Assembly (NCBI GenBank): GCA_043750035.1
Contig: JAYVCI010000140.1
Location: 1-8,407 of the forward strand
Source of the DNA: CANJUD01 sp043750035
GTDB taxonomy: Bacteria; Bacteroidota; Bacteroidia; UKL13-3
DNA length: 8,407 nt
Direction: 5' to 3'
Part shown: one piece after another, positions 1 to 5,287 of the stretch
Layout of the letters: the number at the start of each line of letters is the position of its first letter
How positions within the stretch are numbered: position 1 is the stretch's first letter
Notes under the pieces: model-generated
What the model was told of the DNA's origin: nothing
The model's input: the letters and a program-made list of their open reading frames with translations, nothing else
Database searches by the model: none
Made by a program: the position numbers and the translations under genes

Positions 1-41
1 CCCCAAAGAGAGATACTGCCTAGAAAAATATTATACAAAAT

Positions 42-73
42 TTTGTTATATTGAATTTTAAACACAACCTTTG
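42..73 (+). promoter_or_regulatory. Probable hutI promoter (Bacteroidota type)
   Basis: TTTG at 42-45, a 20-nt spacer, then AACCTTTG at 66-73, one mismatch from the Bacteroidota -7 consensus TAnnTTTG. The spacing fits the known -33/-7 arrangement. It would place transcription start near 79-81 and leave a leader of about 20 nt before the hutI ATG. A second -7-like word, CATATTTG at 90-97, ends only two bases before the ATG and has no well-spaced -33 element, so I prefer the upstream pair. This is a sequence match only. Confidence 0.4.
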
Positions 74-99
74 CCCCCATAATATATATCATATTTGGG

Positions 100-1323
100 A
101 TGAAAGATTTTGCAGTTACCAATATAAAAAACCTAGTAGGTGTATGGGAACAGGCCCCTGCCAAACCCTTGCGTGGCAACAACCTTGCACATTTGCCTTT
201 ATTGCCCGATGCGTGGATAGCAGTGCAAGATGGTTTGATTACAGACTACGGACAAGGCTCGCTCCCCAATATATATAATGAGCTGCCGCATATTGATGCA
301 CAAGGTGGACATGTATTACCCTGCTTTGTTGATTCGCATACACATATTGTTTATGCCACAAGCCGCGAACAAGAATTTGTAGCCCGAATAAAAGGACAAA
401 CTTATGAAGAGATTGCGGCCAATGGGGGTGGAATACTAAACTCGGCCAAACGTGTTGCAACGGCCGGTGAAGATGAATTATTTAAAAGTGCATTTGAAAG
501 ACTGATGCTTTGTATAAACCAAGGTACAGGAGCCATCGAAATAAAAAGTGGCTATGGGCTGAGCACAGAAAGCGAGCTAAAAATGTTACGCGTAATTAAA
601 AGACTTAAAACCGTTTCTCCTATTCCCATTAAAGCTACATTCCTTGGTGCACATGCTTTTCCATTGGAGTATAAACAAAACCAGCAAGCGTATATTGATA
701 TTATAATAAACGAAATGTTGCCACAAATAGCCACAAATAATTTGGCTGACTATATAGATGTGTTTTGCGACCGTGGTTTTTTTACCATGGAACAAACTAG
801 GCAAATATTGCAAGCTGGGAAACAGTATGGACTCAAAGGAAAAATACATGGCAACGAACTGGGTCTTACAGGTGGCGTGCAAGCTGCGGTTGCCGAAAAT
901 GCAATATCAGTAGACCACTTGGAACATACCAGCGATGAAGAAATAAATTTGCTTGCTACCAGTGAAACAATCGGCACCATGCTGCCTTCCACTGCATTCT
1001 TTTTGGGTATCCCTTATCCCAATGCACGGGGATTAATAAATGGCGGAGCAGCCGTTTGTTTGGCCAGCGATTTTAATCCTGGCAGTTCGCCTTCGGGTCG
1101 GATGTCGTTTGTAATAAGTTTGGCCTGTATCAAAATAAAAATGACCCCTGCCGAAGCTATTAATGCGGCCACCATAAATGCGGCATTTGCATTGGAAATG
1201 CAAGAAGAATTGGGGACTATTACAAAAGGCAAATTGGGTAAACTTATTATCACCAAACCTATCTCAAGTTTGGATTATTTGCCCTACAATTTTGGTGGGG
1301 ATATTATAGAAAAAGTATTATAA
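100..1323 (+). CDS. hutI: Imidazolonepropionase (histidine degradation)
   Basis: Predicted cytoplasmic amidohydrolase that opens 4-imidazolone-5-propionate to N-formimino-L-glutamate, the third step of histidine breakdown. The 407 residues match the usual family length. Metal-binding and catalytic signatures appear in order: a DSHTH motif with His80 and His82, FLGAHAFP with His185, HGNELG with His250 and Glu253, DHLEH with His273, and ASDFNPGSSP with Asp324. The ATG at 100 is the natural start because the conserved N-terminal beta-domain begins soon after it; no Shine-Dalgarno sequence is visible, as is common in Bacteroidota. The other hut genes (hutH, hutU and the formiminoglutamate step) are not in the window, so the pathway must be completed elsewhere. 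The final six bases overlap the end of the convergent NUDIX gene. The family assignment is firm. Confidence 0.96.
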   Translation: MKDFAVTNIKNLVGVWEQAPAKPLRGNNLAHLPLLPDAWIAVQDGLITDYGQGSLPNIYNELPHIDAQGGHVLPCFVDSHTHIVYATSREQEFVARIKGQTYEEIAANGGGILNSAKRVATAGEDELFKSAFERLMLCINQGTGAIEIKSGYGLSTESELKMLRVIKRLKTVSPIPIKATFLGAHAFPLEYKQNQQAYIDIIINEMLPQIATNNLADYIDVFCDRGFFTMEQTRQILQAGKQYGLKGKIHGNELGLTGGVQAAVAENAISVDHLEHTSDEEINLLATSETIGTMLPSTAFFLGIPYPNARGLINGGAAVCLASDFNPGSSPSGRMSFVISLACIKIKMTPAEAINAATINAAFALEMQEELGTITKGKLGKLIITKPISSLDYLPYNFGGDIIEKVL

Positions 1324-1935
1324 ATGATTTTTCAAAACTATTTGCAACAAGCCGCGAATAGTTTCATAAGTATCAAGTTCTTTAAGTGTTTTATCGTTAA
1401 TGTCCATCCATTTGGCTTCGGTAATATGCTCTTCTATTTGAGGAATCAATATGGGATTTCCCTCACACTCCATCCTATACCAATGGGTAGTCTTCAACAT
1501 TTTGGTTCCCTTCTGATTATATATATGCAAGGTTTCGCCCACGGGTTGTTGCAGCTTTAATTGTGATAACCCACATTCTTCTTTCACTTCGCGGATGGCT
1601 GTAAAATCCCAAGTTTCTCCTGGGTCCACTTTACCTTTGGGCAAATCCCAGCGGTTCATGCGGCGTATCATTAATATTTTGCCATCGGGGTTAAACACCA
1701 CGCCACCTGCGGCATGTATGGGATTACATGCGGTTTGCAATAATTCAAAAGTTTGCTGGGGGTCGGCAGTAATTGTTATATAACCTTTGGATGGAGCGGC
1801 AAGCATCCATTCAATTACCTTGGTTAACGAAGCGAGGTTATTTTCCACACGGATAAGCCCTTGCGTGTTTGCCGATTGGTAATCAGCAGGACTGGCTATG
1901 GCCAATTGGCAGTCGTTTACATAAACTTTAATCAT
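1318..1935 (-). CDS. NUDIX hydrolase, substrate unknown
   Basis: A 205-residue protein with a perfect NUDIX box (GX5EX7REUXEEXGU) at residues 101-123: Gly101, Glu107, Arg115-Glu116, Glu119-Glu120 and Gly122. These residues bind the divalent metal that drives hydrolysis of a nucleoside diphosphate linked to another group. The segment before it (AAGGVVF, then ILMIRR, then WDLPKGK) is the typical first strand and lead-in of the fold. Residues 1-70 are an extra N-terminal region outside the NUDIX core; I do not recognise it. The substrate cannot be read from sequence: ADP-ribose, dinucleoside polyphosphates or oxidised nucleotides are all possible. The ATG at 1935 sits just downstream of a well-spaced promoter. 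The gene converges with hutI and diverges from pyrE, so it is probably transcribed alone. Confidence 0.92.
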   Translation of the reverse strand: MIKVYVNDCQLAIASPADYQSANTQGLIRVENNLASLTKVIEWMLAAPSKGYITITADPQQTFELLQTACNPIHAAGGVVFNPDGKILMIRRMNRWDLPKGKVDPGETWDFTAIREVKEECGLSQLKLQQPVGETLHIYNQKGTKMLKTTHWYRMECEGNPILIPQIEEHITEAKWMDINDKTLKELDTYETIRGLLQIVLKNHL

Positions 1936-1947
1936 CTGTAGTTACTG

Positions 1948-1979
1948 CAAAGTAAGTGCATATACACACCATTCCCAAA
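1948..1979 (-). promoter_or_regulatory. Promoter of the NUDIX hydrolase gene
   Basis: On the minus strand, TTTG (1976-1979) is followed by exactly 20 nt and then TTACTTTG (1948-1955), one mismatch from TAnnTTTG. Transcription would start around 1940-1943, leaving a leader of under 10 nt before the ATG at 1935. The site shares the 98-bp divergent region with the pyrE start. It is a sequence match and has not been tested. Confidence 0.5.
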
Positions 1980-2021
1980 AAACATTTGACAAATTGTGGA
2001 TGCCCTTAAACTTATAGTGTG

Positions 2022-2029
2022 CAAATTTG
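2022..2029 (+). promoter_or_regulatory. Weak -7-like element before pyrE
   Basis: CAAATTTG, one base off TAnnTTTG, ends four bases before the pyrE ATG at 2034. The nearest upstream TTTG (1985-1988) is 33 nt away, too far for a standard -33 element, so the match is weak. If real, the transcript would be leaderless or nearly so. Confidence 0.25.
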
Positions 2030-2033
2030 CAGC

Positions 2034-2657
2034 ATGAATGATATTACTATTGCCCGCCACTTGCTGCAAACCCAAGCGGTACGATTACGACCCGACGAAC
2101 CTTTTACTTGGGCTTCAGGGCTTAAGTCACCGATATATTGTGATAACAGGGTTTTGCTCTCGCACACCGCCGCCCGCAATGATGTAAAAAATATGCTGGC
2201 CCAATTAATCAAAACGCATTTCCCTGAAGCTACAGCTATTGTAGGTGTTGCCACTGCAGGTATTGCCCCGGGCGTGCTCGCTGCCGATGTGCTGGGTATC
2301 CCATTCGGTTATGTGCGTAGCGAGGCTAAAAAACACGGCATGGGCAAACAGATAGAAGGTGATATAAAACCCAATGAAAAAATTGTGGTGGTTGAAGATT
2401 TGGTATCAACAGGCAAAAGCAGTTTGGAGGCAATACAGATTATACGAGCTGCAGGCTTTGAAGTATTGGGGTTGGCCGCAATTTTTACTTATGGTTTTCC
2501 ATTGGCCACGCAAAATTTTGAAACAGCAAATTGCCCCATCTTTACCCTTAGCAATTATTATATATTGATTGAAGAAGCTTTACAAATGGGATATGTGCAA
2601 CAAAACCAGATGGAGATGTTAAGTAAGTGGAGAGAGAAGCCGGAGGAATATAAGTAA
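2034..2657 (+). CDS. pyrE: Orotate phosphoribosyltransferase
   Basis: Joins orotate to PRPP to give orotidine 5'-monophosphate, the fifth step of de novo UMP synthesis, in the cytoplasm. The product is 207 residues, normal for the family. The PRPP-binding motif IVVVEDLVSTGKSS lies at residues 117-130, with the Glu121-Asp122 acidic pair and the following STGKS loop. The flexible catalytic loop with Lys99, Lys100 and His101 is at about 95-109. The N-terminal segment FTWASGLKSPIYCDNR (24-39) is the usual orotate-side signature. I chose the ATG at 2034 over an in-frame GTG at 2019: the ATG gives MNDITIARHLL, typical of the family, while the GTG overlaps the -7-like element. recX follows 106 bp downstream on the same strand, with an inverted repeat filling the gap. 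No other pyr genes are present. Confidence 0.95.
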   Translation: MNDITIARHLLQTQAVRLRPDEPFTWASGLKSPIYCDNRVLLSHTAARNDVKNMLAQLIKTHFPEATAIVGVATAGIAPGVLAADVLGIPFGYVRSEAKKHGMGKQIEGDIKPNEKIVVVEDLVSTGKSSLEAIQIIRAAGFEVLGLAAIFTYGFPLATQNFETANCPIFTLSNYYILIEEALQMGYVQQNQMEMLSKWREKPEEYK

Positions 2658-2659
2658 AC

Positions 2660-2760
2660 AGTGGTCAGTAAACAGTAGTCAGTGCCTTACGGGCAATAGC
2701 AACACATTTTGCTTTGCAAATTGGATTCTACTGACTACTGGTTACTGACTACTGACCACT
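2660..2760. repeat. Intergenic inverted repeat with ACTGACTACTG arms
   Basis: The left arm is 2660-2683 (24 nt) and the right arm 2730-2760 (31 nt), around a 46-nt loop. Reverse-complementing the right arm gives the left arm except for one extra heptamer, AGTCAGT, and one substitution (AACC against AAAC). The right arm is itself a near-tandem duplication: ACTGACTACTG occurs at 2730-2740 and again at 2744-2754, a 14-nt period. A small hairpin (TTTGC, TTT, GCAAA) lies in the loop. The element starts 3 bp after the pyrE stop codon and ends 3 bp before the recX start. It has no ORF of its own and no T-tract, so it does not look like an ordinary intrinsic terminator. A REP- or MITE-like genomic repeat is the likeliest class. 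Confidence 0.85.
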
Positions 2761-2763
2761 ATT

Positions 2764-3219
2764 ATGAGAGTATACCTAGAAAAAGCCCGCCACTACTGCT
2801 CCTACCAAGAGCGTTGCCACAGCGAGGTGCGTAACAAATTATTTGAACTGGGTGCACGTGGTTTGGATCTGGACAATATAATAGTGCGACTGATTGAAGA
2901 AAACTTTTTGAATGAGGAAAGTTTTGCAATAGCTTATGCGGGAGGAAAGTTTCGTCAAAAACAATGGGGACGAAATAAAATAATATCAGAATTAAAAGCC
3001 AGAAAAATTTCAGATTATTGTATAAAAAAAGCTTTAAAGGAAATTGACGAAGATGATTATATACAAACACTGGATAATATTATATATAAAAAAAGCGGCA
3101 CACTAAAAGTTAAAAAACCCATAGCAAAAAAACTGAAACTGGTTGCTTATGCAATGTCTCGCGGCTATGAGCAGGATTTGGTGTGGAGTGCGGTGAACAG
3201 GATGGTGGATGCGGTGTGA
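2764..3219 (+). CDS. recX: RecX family regulatory protein
   Basis: RecX proteins bind RecA and limit RecA filament growth, tuning recombination and the SOS response. The 151-residue product is almost all alpha-helical, with the three-helix repeats expected of the family: residues about 5-50 (YCSYQERCHSEVRNKLFELG), about 55-95 (LNEESFAIAYAGGKFRQKQWGR) and a shorter C-terminal repeat at about 125-150 (LVAYAMSRGYEQDLVWSAV). The conserved LNEESFA and WGRNKI segments make the family call solid. The start is slightly short: many relatives carry a few more residues before the first helix. Here an in-frame TGA at 2746-2748, inside the adjacent repeat, blocks any extension. It follows pyrE on the same strand, and I see no promoter between the repeat and the ATG, so read-through from pyrE or a promoter within the repeat must drive it. 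recA is not in the window. Confidence 0.88.
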   Translation: MRVYLEKARHYCSYQERCHSEVRNKLFELGARGLDLDNIIVRLIEENFLNEESFAIAYAGGKFRQKQWGRNKIISELKARKISDYCIKKALKEIDEDDYIQTLDNIIYKKSGTLKVKKPIAKKLKLVAYAMSRGYEQDLVWSAVNRMVDAV

Positions 3220-3289
3220 AAGAAAACAAGAAAATACAATCGTACAGTTTCACGCATTCTCTGCAAAGTATTTTTAGTTCATTGCTTAA

Positions 3290-3315
3290 ATAGTTATTAG
3301 AAATGTCTTAACTAT
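3290..3315. terminator. Weak AT-only hairpin between recX and thiN
   Basis: ATAGTTA at 3290-3296 pairs with TAACTAT at 3309-3315 across a 12-nt loop. It lies in the 109-bp gap where recX and the thiamine kinase gene converge, so it could end transcription in either direction. The stem is seven AT-rich pairs and there is no clean U-tract, so the call is tentative. Nothing else is visible in this gap. Confidence 0.2.
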
Positions 3316-3328
3316 ATATAATGTTCTA

Positions 3329-3988
3329 TTAAAAATTCTCCACAATAATCAATTCCCCACTATCATGTTCTATCTTCACAAACCCATCGGCAATAGTATG
3401 GTTGCTGCTTCCAGCCCGATGGCCTAAAACCAAACTTTCATCATTTAAATTATATGCAAGTCCTGAGGTTTTGATATGCGTTACGGTGCCGCAGGGAATT
3501 AAAGATATAATAGTATTTGCAGGATACCATTTCTCAAATGATTTTGGGATTATATATTTTTTGGAATAATTGTCTATCATACTCAAGGTTATTTTTGTAT
3601 GGTAGCGGGCCATATTAAAAAAATTGGTAATGGTGTGGTCAATACGGTTGCCGGTTGCCCACACAATATTGGCAGCATGATATTCTTCCTGGATTAAATA
3701 TAATATTCCTTTGTCCAAATCTGTGAGTTCTTGATCGGGGAGATATAGTTTTTTTGTATGTGGAAGGTGTGCAAGTTTTGTATCCAAATCAATTACCGAA
3801 TCAAAATCGCCCAGAACAGCATCGGGGTTGATACCCATATCGAGCACACGGTCTATGGCCCCATCCAATACCAGTACAAAAGGATTCCATTCTAATAATT
3901 GCCCCAGTAATTCAGCACTGCATGACTCGCCATTTGCTATAATAAGTGCGGGTTCTTGTTTGTCTCTTACTACGTGGTGGCTTGACAT
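3329..3988 (-). CDS. thiN: Thiamine pyrophosphokinase
   Basis: Transfers pyrophosphate from ATP to thiamine to make thiamine diphosphate, the cofactor used by enzymes such as the E1 dehydrogenase encoded at 5283-7280. The 219 residues match the single-domain bacterial enzyme. Visible signatures: LIIANGE (15-21), LDGA (41-44), GDFDS (60-64) and DQELTD (85-90), which supply the acidic Mg-ATP site, and GNRIDH (113-118) ahead of the C-terminal thiamine-binding beta-domain. The ATG at 3988 is the only Met near the conserved N-terminus; a run of seven C (minus strand) touches it directly. The gene lies 51 bp downstream of fcl on the same strand, with a perfect palindrome in the gap. I see no promoter of its own, so co-transcription with fcl is likely. 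No TPP riboswitch sequence is recognisable upstream. Confidence 0.93.
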   Translation of the reverse strand: MSSHHVVRDKQEPALIIANGESCSAELLGQLLEWNPFVLVLDGAIDRVLDMGINPDAVLGDFDSVIDLDTKLAHLPHTKKLYLPDQELTDLDKGILYLIQEEYHAANIVWATGNRIDHTITNFFNMARYHTKITLSMIDNYSKKYIIPKSFEKWYPANTIISLIPCGTVTHIKTSGLAYNLNDESLVLGHRAGSSNHTIADGFVKIEHDSGELIIVENF

Positions 3989-4006
3989 GGGGGGGTCGGG
4001 ATTCAG

Positions 4007-4026
4007 GTCCCGATAGCTATCGGGAC
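4007..4026. repeat. Perfect 20-bp palindrome between fcl and thiN
   Basis: GTCCCGATAGCTATCGGGAC is a perfect 10+10 palindrome with no spacer. A further TCGGGA at 3996-4001 could pair with TCCCGA at 4008-4013, giving an alternative smaller stem that would compete with the full palindrome in RNA. There is no T-run after it on the minus strand (CTGAATCCCG follows), so a classical terminator is unlikely. It is richer in G and C than its surroundings. Possible roles are an iterated genomic palindrome, an mRNA-processing or stability hairpin between two co-transcribed genes, or a protein-binding site. Confidence 0.85.
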
Positions 4027-4039
4027 GGGGTTTCAGTTA

Positions 4040-4972
4040 TTATAATATATGTTTGCTTAGGAAATCTTCGTAGGCGAGTTTGATTCCTGCTTCTAGGTTT
4101 ATTTTTGGTTTCCAGCCCGTGGCGAACAAGCGGGTGGAGTCCATCAGTTTGCGGGCAGTTCCGTCGGGGCGGGAGGTGTCGAACACAAGTTCGCCTTCAT
4201 AGCCAACTATTTTTTTGATAAGCAGGGCGAGGTCTTTTATGTTCAGGTCTTCGCCATAACCCACATTCACAAATAGCTCTTCATTATAGTTCATCATCAA
4301 GTGATAGCAAGCATCCGCCAAATCATCGGCATACAAAAATTCACGGAGCGGGCTGCCCGTTCCCCAGATAGTTACTGTTGGGTTTTGCTTTGTTTTTGCT
4401 TCTTCAAATTTGCGAATAAGCGAAGGCAGCACATGGCTGTTTTCTGGATGGTAATTATCGTTTGGGCCATATAGATTTGTGGGCATCACTGATATAAAAT
4501 TGCAACCATATTGGCGGCGGTAACTTTCACAGAGTTTGATTCCCGCAATCTTGGCAATGGCATAAGGTTCGTTCGTTTGCTCCAAAACACCAGTGAGCAA
4601 ATACTCCTCTTTCATGGGTTGTGGTGCCGCACTCGGATATATACAACTAGAGCCGAAGAACATGAGTTTCTTTACACTCGTTTTATAACTTTGGTGTATG
4701 ATATTGTTTTGTATTTGCAGGTTATCATATATAAAATCGGCACGGTAAATATTGTTGGCTACAATGCCGCCTACTTTAGCGGCTGCCAGGAATACATATT
4801 CAGGTTTTTCTTTTTCAAAAAAATCCTTTACTGCTTGTTGGTTTCTTAGATCCAATTCCTTAGAAGTACGCAGTATAAAATTGGTAAAGCCTGCTTGTTG
4901 CAACCTGCGGTGCATGGCCGAGCCTACCATTCCGCGGTGGCCTGCTATATATATTTTCGCATCTTTTTCCAT
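4040..4972 (-). CDS. fcl: GDP-L-fucose synthase (epimerase/reductase)
   Basis: NADPH-dependent enzyme that epimerises and reduces GDP-4-keto-6-deoxymannose to GDP-L-fucose, a sugar donor for surface glycans. It is an extended short-chain dehydrogenase of 310 residues, close to the roughly 320 of characterised relatives. The Rossmann motif GHRGMVG has glycines 11, 14 and 17. Catalytic residues sit as expected: Ser108 and Cys110 in GSSCIYP, Tyr137 and Lys141 in YAIAK, and His180 in ENSHVLP, each one position from the known E. coli residues. The ATG at 4972 is preferred over an upstream TTG at 5008, because that TTG lies inside the -7 promoter element and would add 12 unconserved residues. GDP-mannose dehydratase (gmd), which makes the substrate, is not in the window. 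thiN follows on the same strand. Confidence 0.95.
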   Translation of the reverse strand: MEKDAKIYIAGHRGMVGSAMHRRLQQAGFTNFILRTSKELDLRNQQAVKDFFEKEKPEYVFLAAAKVGGIVANNIYRADFIYDNLQIQNNIIHQSYKTSVKKLMFFGSSCIYPSAAPQPMKEEYLLTGVLEQTNEPYAIAKIAGIKLCESYRRQYGCNFISVMPTNLYGPNDNYHPENSHVLPSLIRKFEEAKTKQNPTVTIWGTGSPLREFLYADDLADACYHLMMNYNEELFVNVGYGEDLNIKDLALLIKKIVGYEGELVFDTSRPDGTARKLMDSTRLFATGWKPKINLEAGIKLAYEDFLSKHIL

Positions 4973-5003
4973 GTATCTTTTATAGCTGAACTTTATATTG
5001 AAG

Positions 5004-5027
5004 TGCAAAAATATATGAATTTTTGCA
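5004..5027 (-). promoter_or_regulatory. fcl -7 promoter element within an inverted repeat
   Basis: TATTTTTG, a full match to TAnnTTTG, reads on the minus strand at 5006-5013, about 35 nt before the fcl ATG. It is embedded in an inverted repeat with TGCAAAAAT at 5004-5012 and ATTTTTGCA at 5019-5027, 9-bp arms and a 6-bp spacer. No clear -33 TTTG sits at the right distance. The dyad could be a repressor site over the promoter, or the symmetry could reflect a second, rightward -7 element (AATTTTTG at 5018-5025). Confidence 0.45.
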
Positions 5028-5037
5028 TAAGACGCAC

Positions 5038-5101
5038 TTTCACCCCCTTCCCTTCTTCCTTAGAAGAGAGGAGTGACGAGCGAAGCGATCGCGGATCTTA
5101 T
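5038..5101. repeat. Repeat-like intergenic segment
   Basis: The stretch includes a small hairpin (TCTTC, loop CTTA, GAAGA), the word GAGCGAAGCGATCGCGG and the 8-bp palindrome GCGATCGC. From memory, words like GAGCGAAGCGA and CTTCCTTAGAAG occur in dispersed bacterial intergenic repeats; I could not check this. It differs in composition from the AT-rich DNA around it. The rest of the 310-bp gap between fcl and the E1 gene is covered by a promoter and a small ORF. Confidence 0.35.
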
Positions 5102-5233
5102 TCATAGCTGTACGGAATCCTTGGTGAGTGCTGATTTTATTAATCGGCGTGAGCTTACATAACTAAGATTTTTTGCAAGCTCCACAAAATGGTCGTATTC
5201 TTTATTTGTTGTATATATTGTTACCTGTCTCAT
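5102..5233 (-). CDS. Small ORF, possible truncated antitoxin-like protein
   Basis: A 43-codon ORF on the same strand as the E1 gene, starting 50 bp past its stop codon. The N-terminus, MRQVTIYTTNKEYDHFVELA, is a beta-strand followed by an amphipathic helix. From memory it resembles the front of short antitoxin-like proteins that are common in Bacteroidota and usually run to about 70-90 residues. After residue 26 the sequence turns basic and unconserved-looking (SSRRLIKSALTKDS) and stops at a TGA right where repeat-like DNA begins, which suggests the C-terminus was lost. A purine-rich AAAAAGGA lies upstream of the ATG, and a strong promoter match precedes it. No toxin partner is visible. It could be a real small gene, a decayed gene or chance; the promoter favours one of the first two. 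Confidence 0.5.
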   Translation of the reverse strand: MRQVTIYTTNKEYDHFVELAKNLSYVSSRRLIKSALTKDSVQL

Positions 5234-5256
5234 ATTATTTATTCCTTTTTATAAAG

Positions 5257-5287
5257 CAAAGTTAATCAAAAAAATTATATAATCAAT
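5257..5287 (-). promoter_or_regulatory. Promoter of the 43-codon ORF
   Basis: On the minus strand, ATTG (5284-5287) is followed by 19 nt and then TAACTTTG (5257-5264), a full match to TAnnTTTG. The -33 part has one mismatch and overlaps the last codons of the E1 gene. Transcription would begin near 5250, about 15-20 nt before the ATG at 5233. The same TAACTTTG octamer precedes the E1 gene itself. Confidence 0.5.

Noticed and set aside
2..61. An open frame ending at TAA 59-61 that could be the C-terminus of an upstream gene
   Set aside because: Only 19 codons are visible, with no recognisable motif, and the likely hutI -33 element overlaps it. It cannot be told from chance.
2019..2033. A GTG start extending pyrE by five residues
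   Set aside because: The GTG lies at the edge of the -7-like element, adds residues atypical of the family, and the ATG at 2034 gives a standard N-terminus.
3989..3995. The seven-C run (minus strand) before thiN as a phase-variation tract
   Set aside because: It lies outside the reading frame just upstream of the ATG and is short, so slippage would not switch the frame; an effect on translation is possible but unsupported.
4007..4026. The palindrome as a rho-independent terminator of fcl
   Set aside because: No U-tract follows on the minus strand; the downstream bases are CTGAATCCCG and a C-run.
3989..4039. A TPP riboswitch ahead of the thiamine kinase gene
   Set aside because: The gap is only 51 nt and lacks the conserved CUGAGA core of the THI box.
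4973..5008. A TTG start extending GDP-L-fucose synthase by 12 residues
   Set aside because: The TTG is inside the -7 promoter element, and the ATG at 4972 puts the catalytic residues almost exactly at the known family positions.
5040..5165. A second minus-strand frame, open from about 5165 to a TGA at 5040-5042, which could extend the small ORF by a frameshift
   Set aside because: The predicted peptide is basic and low in hydrophobic residues, mostly translates the repeat-like segment, and matches nothing I know. A frameshifted gene is not supported.
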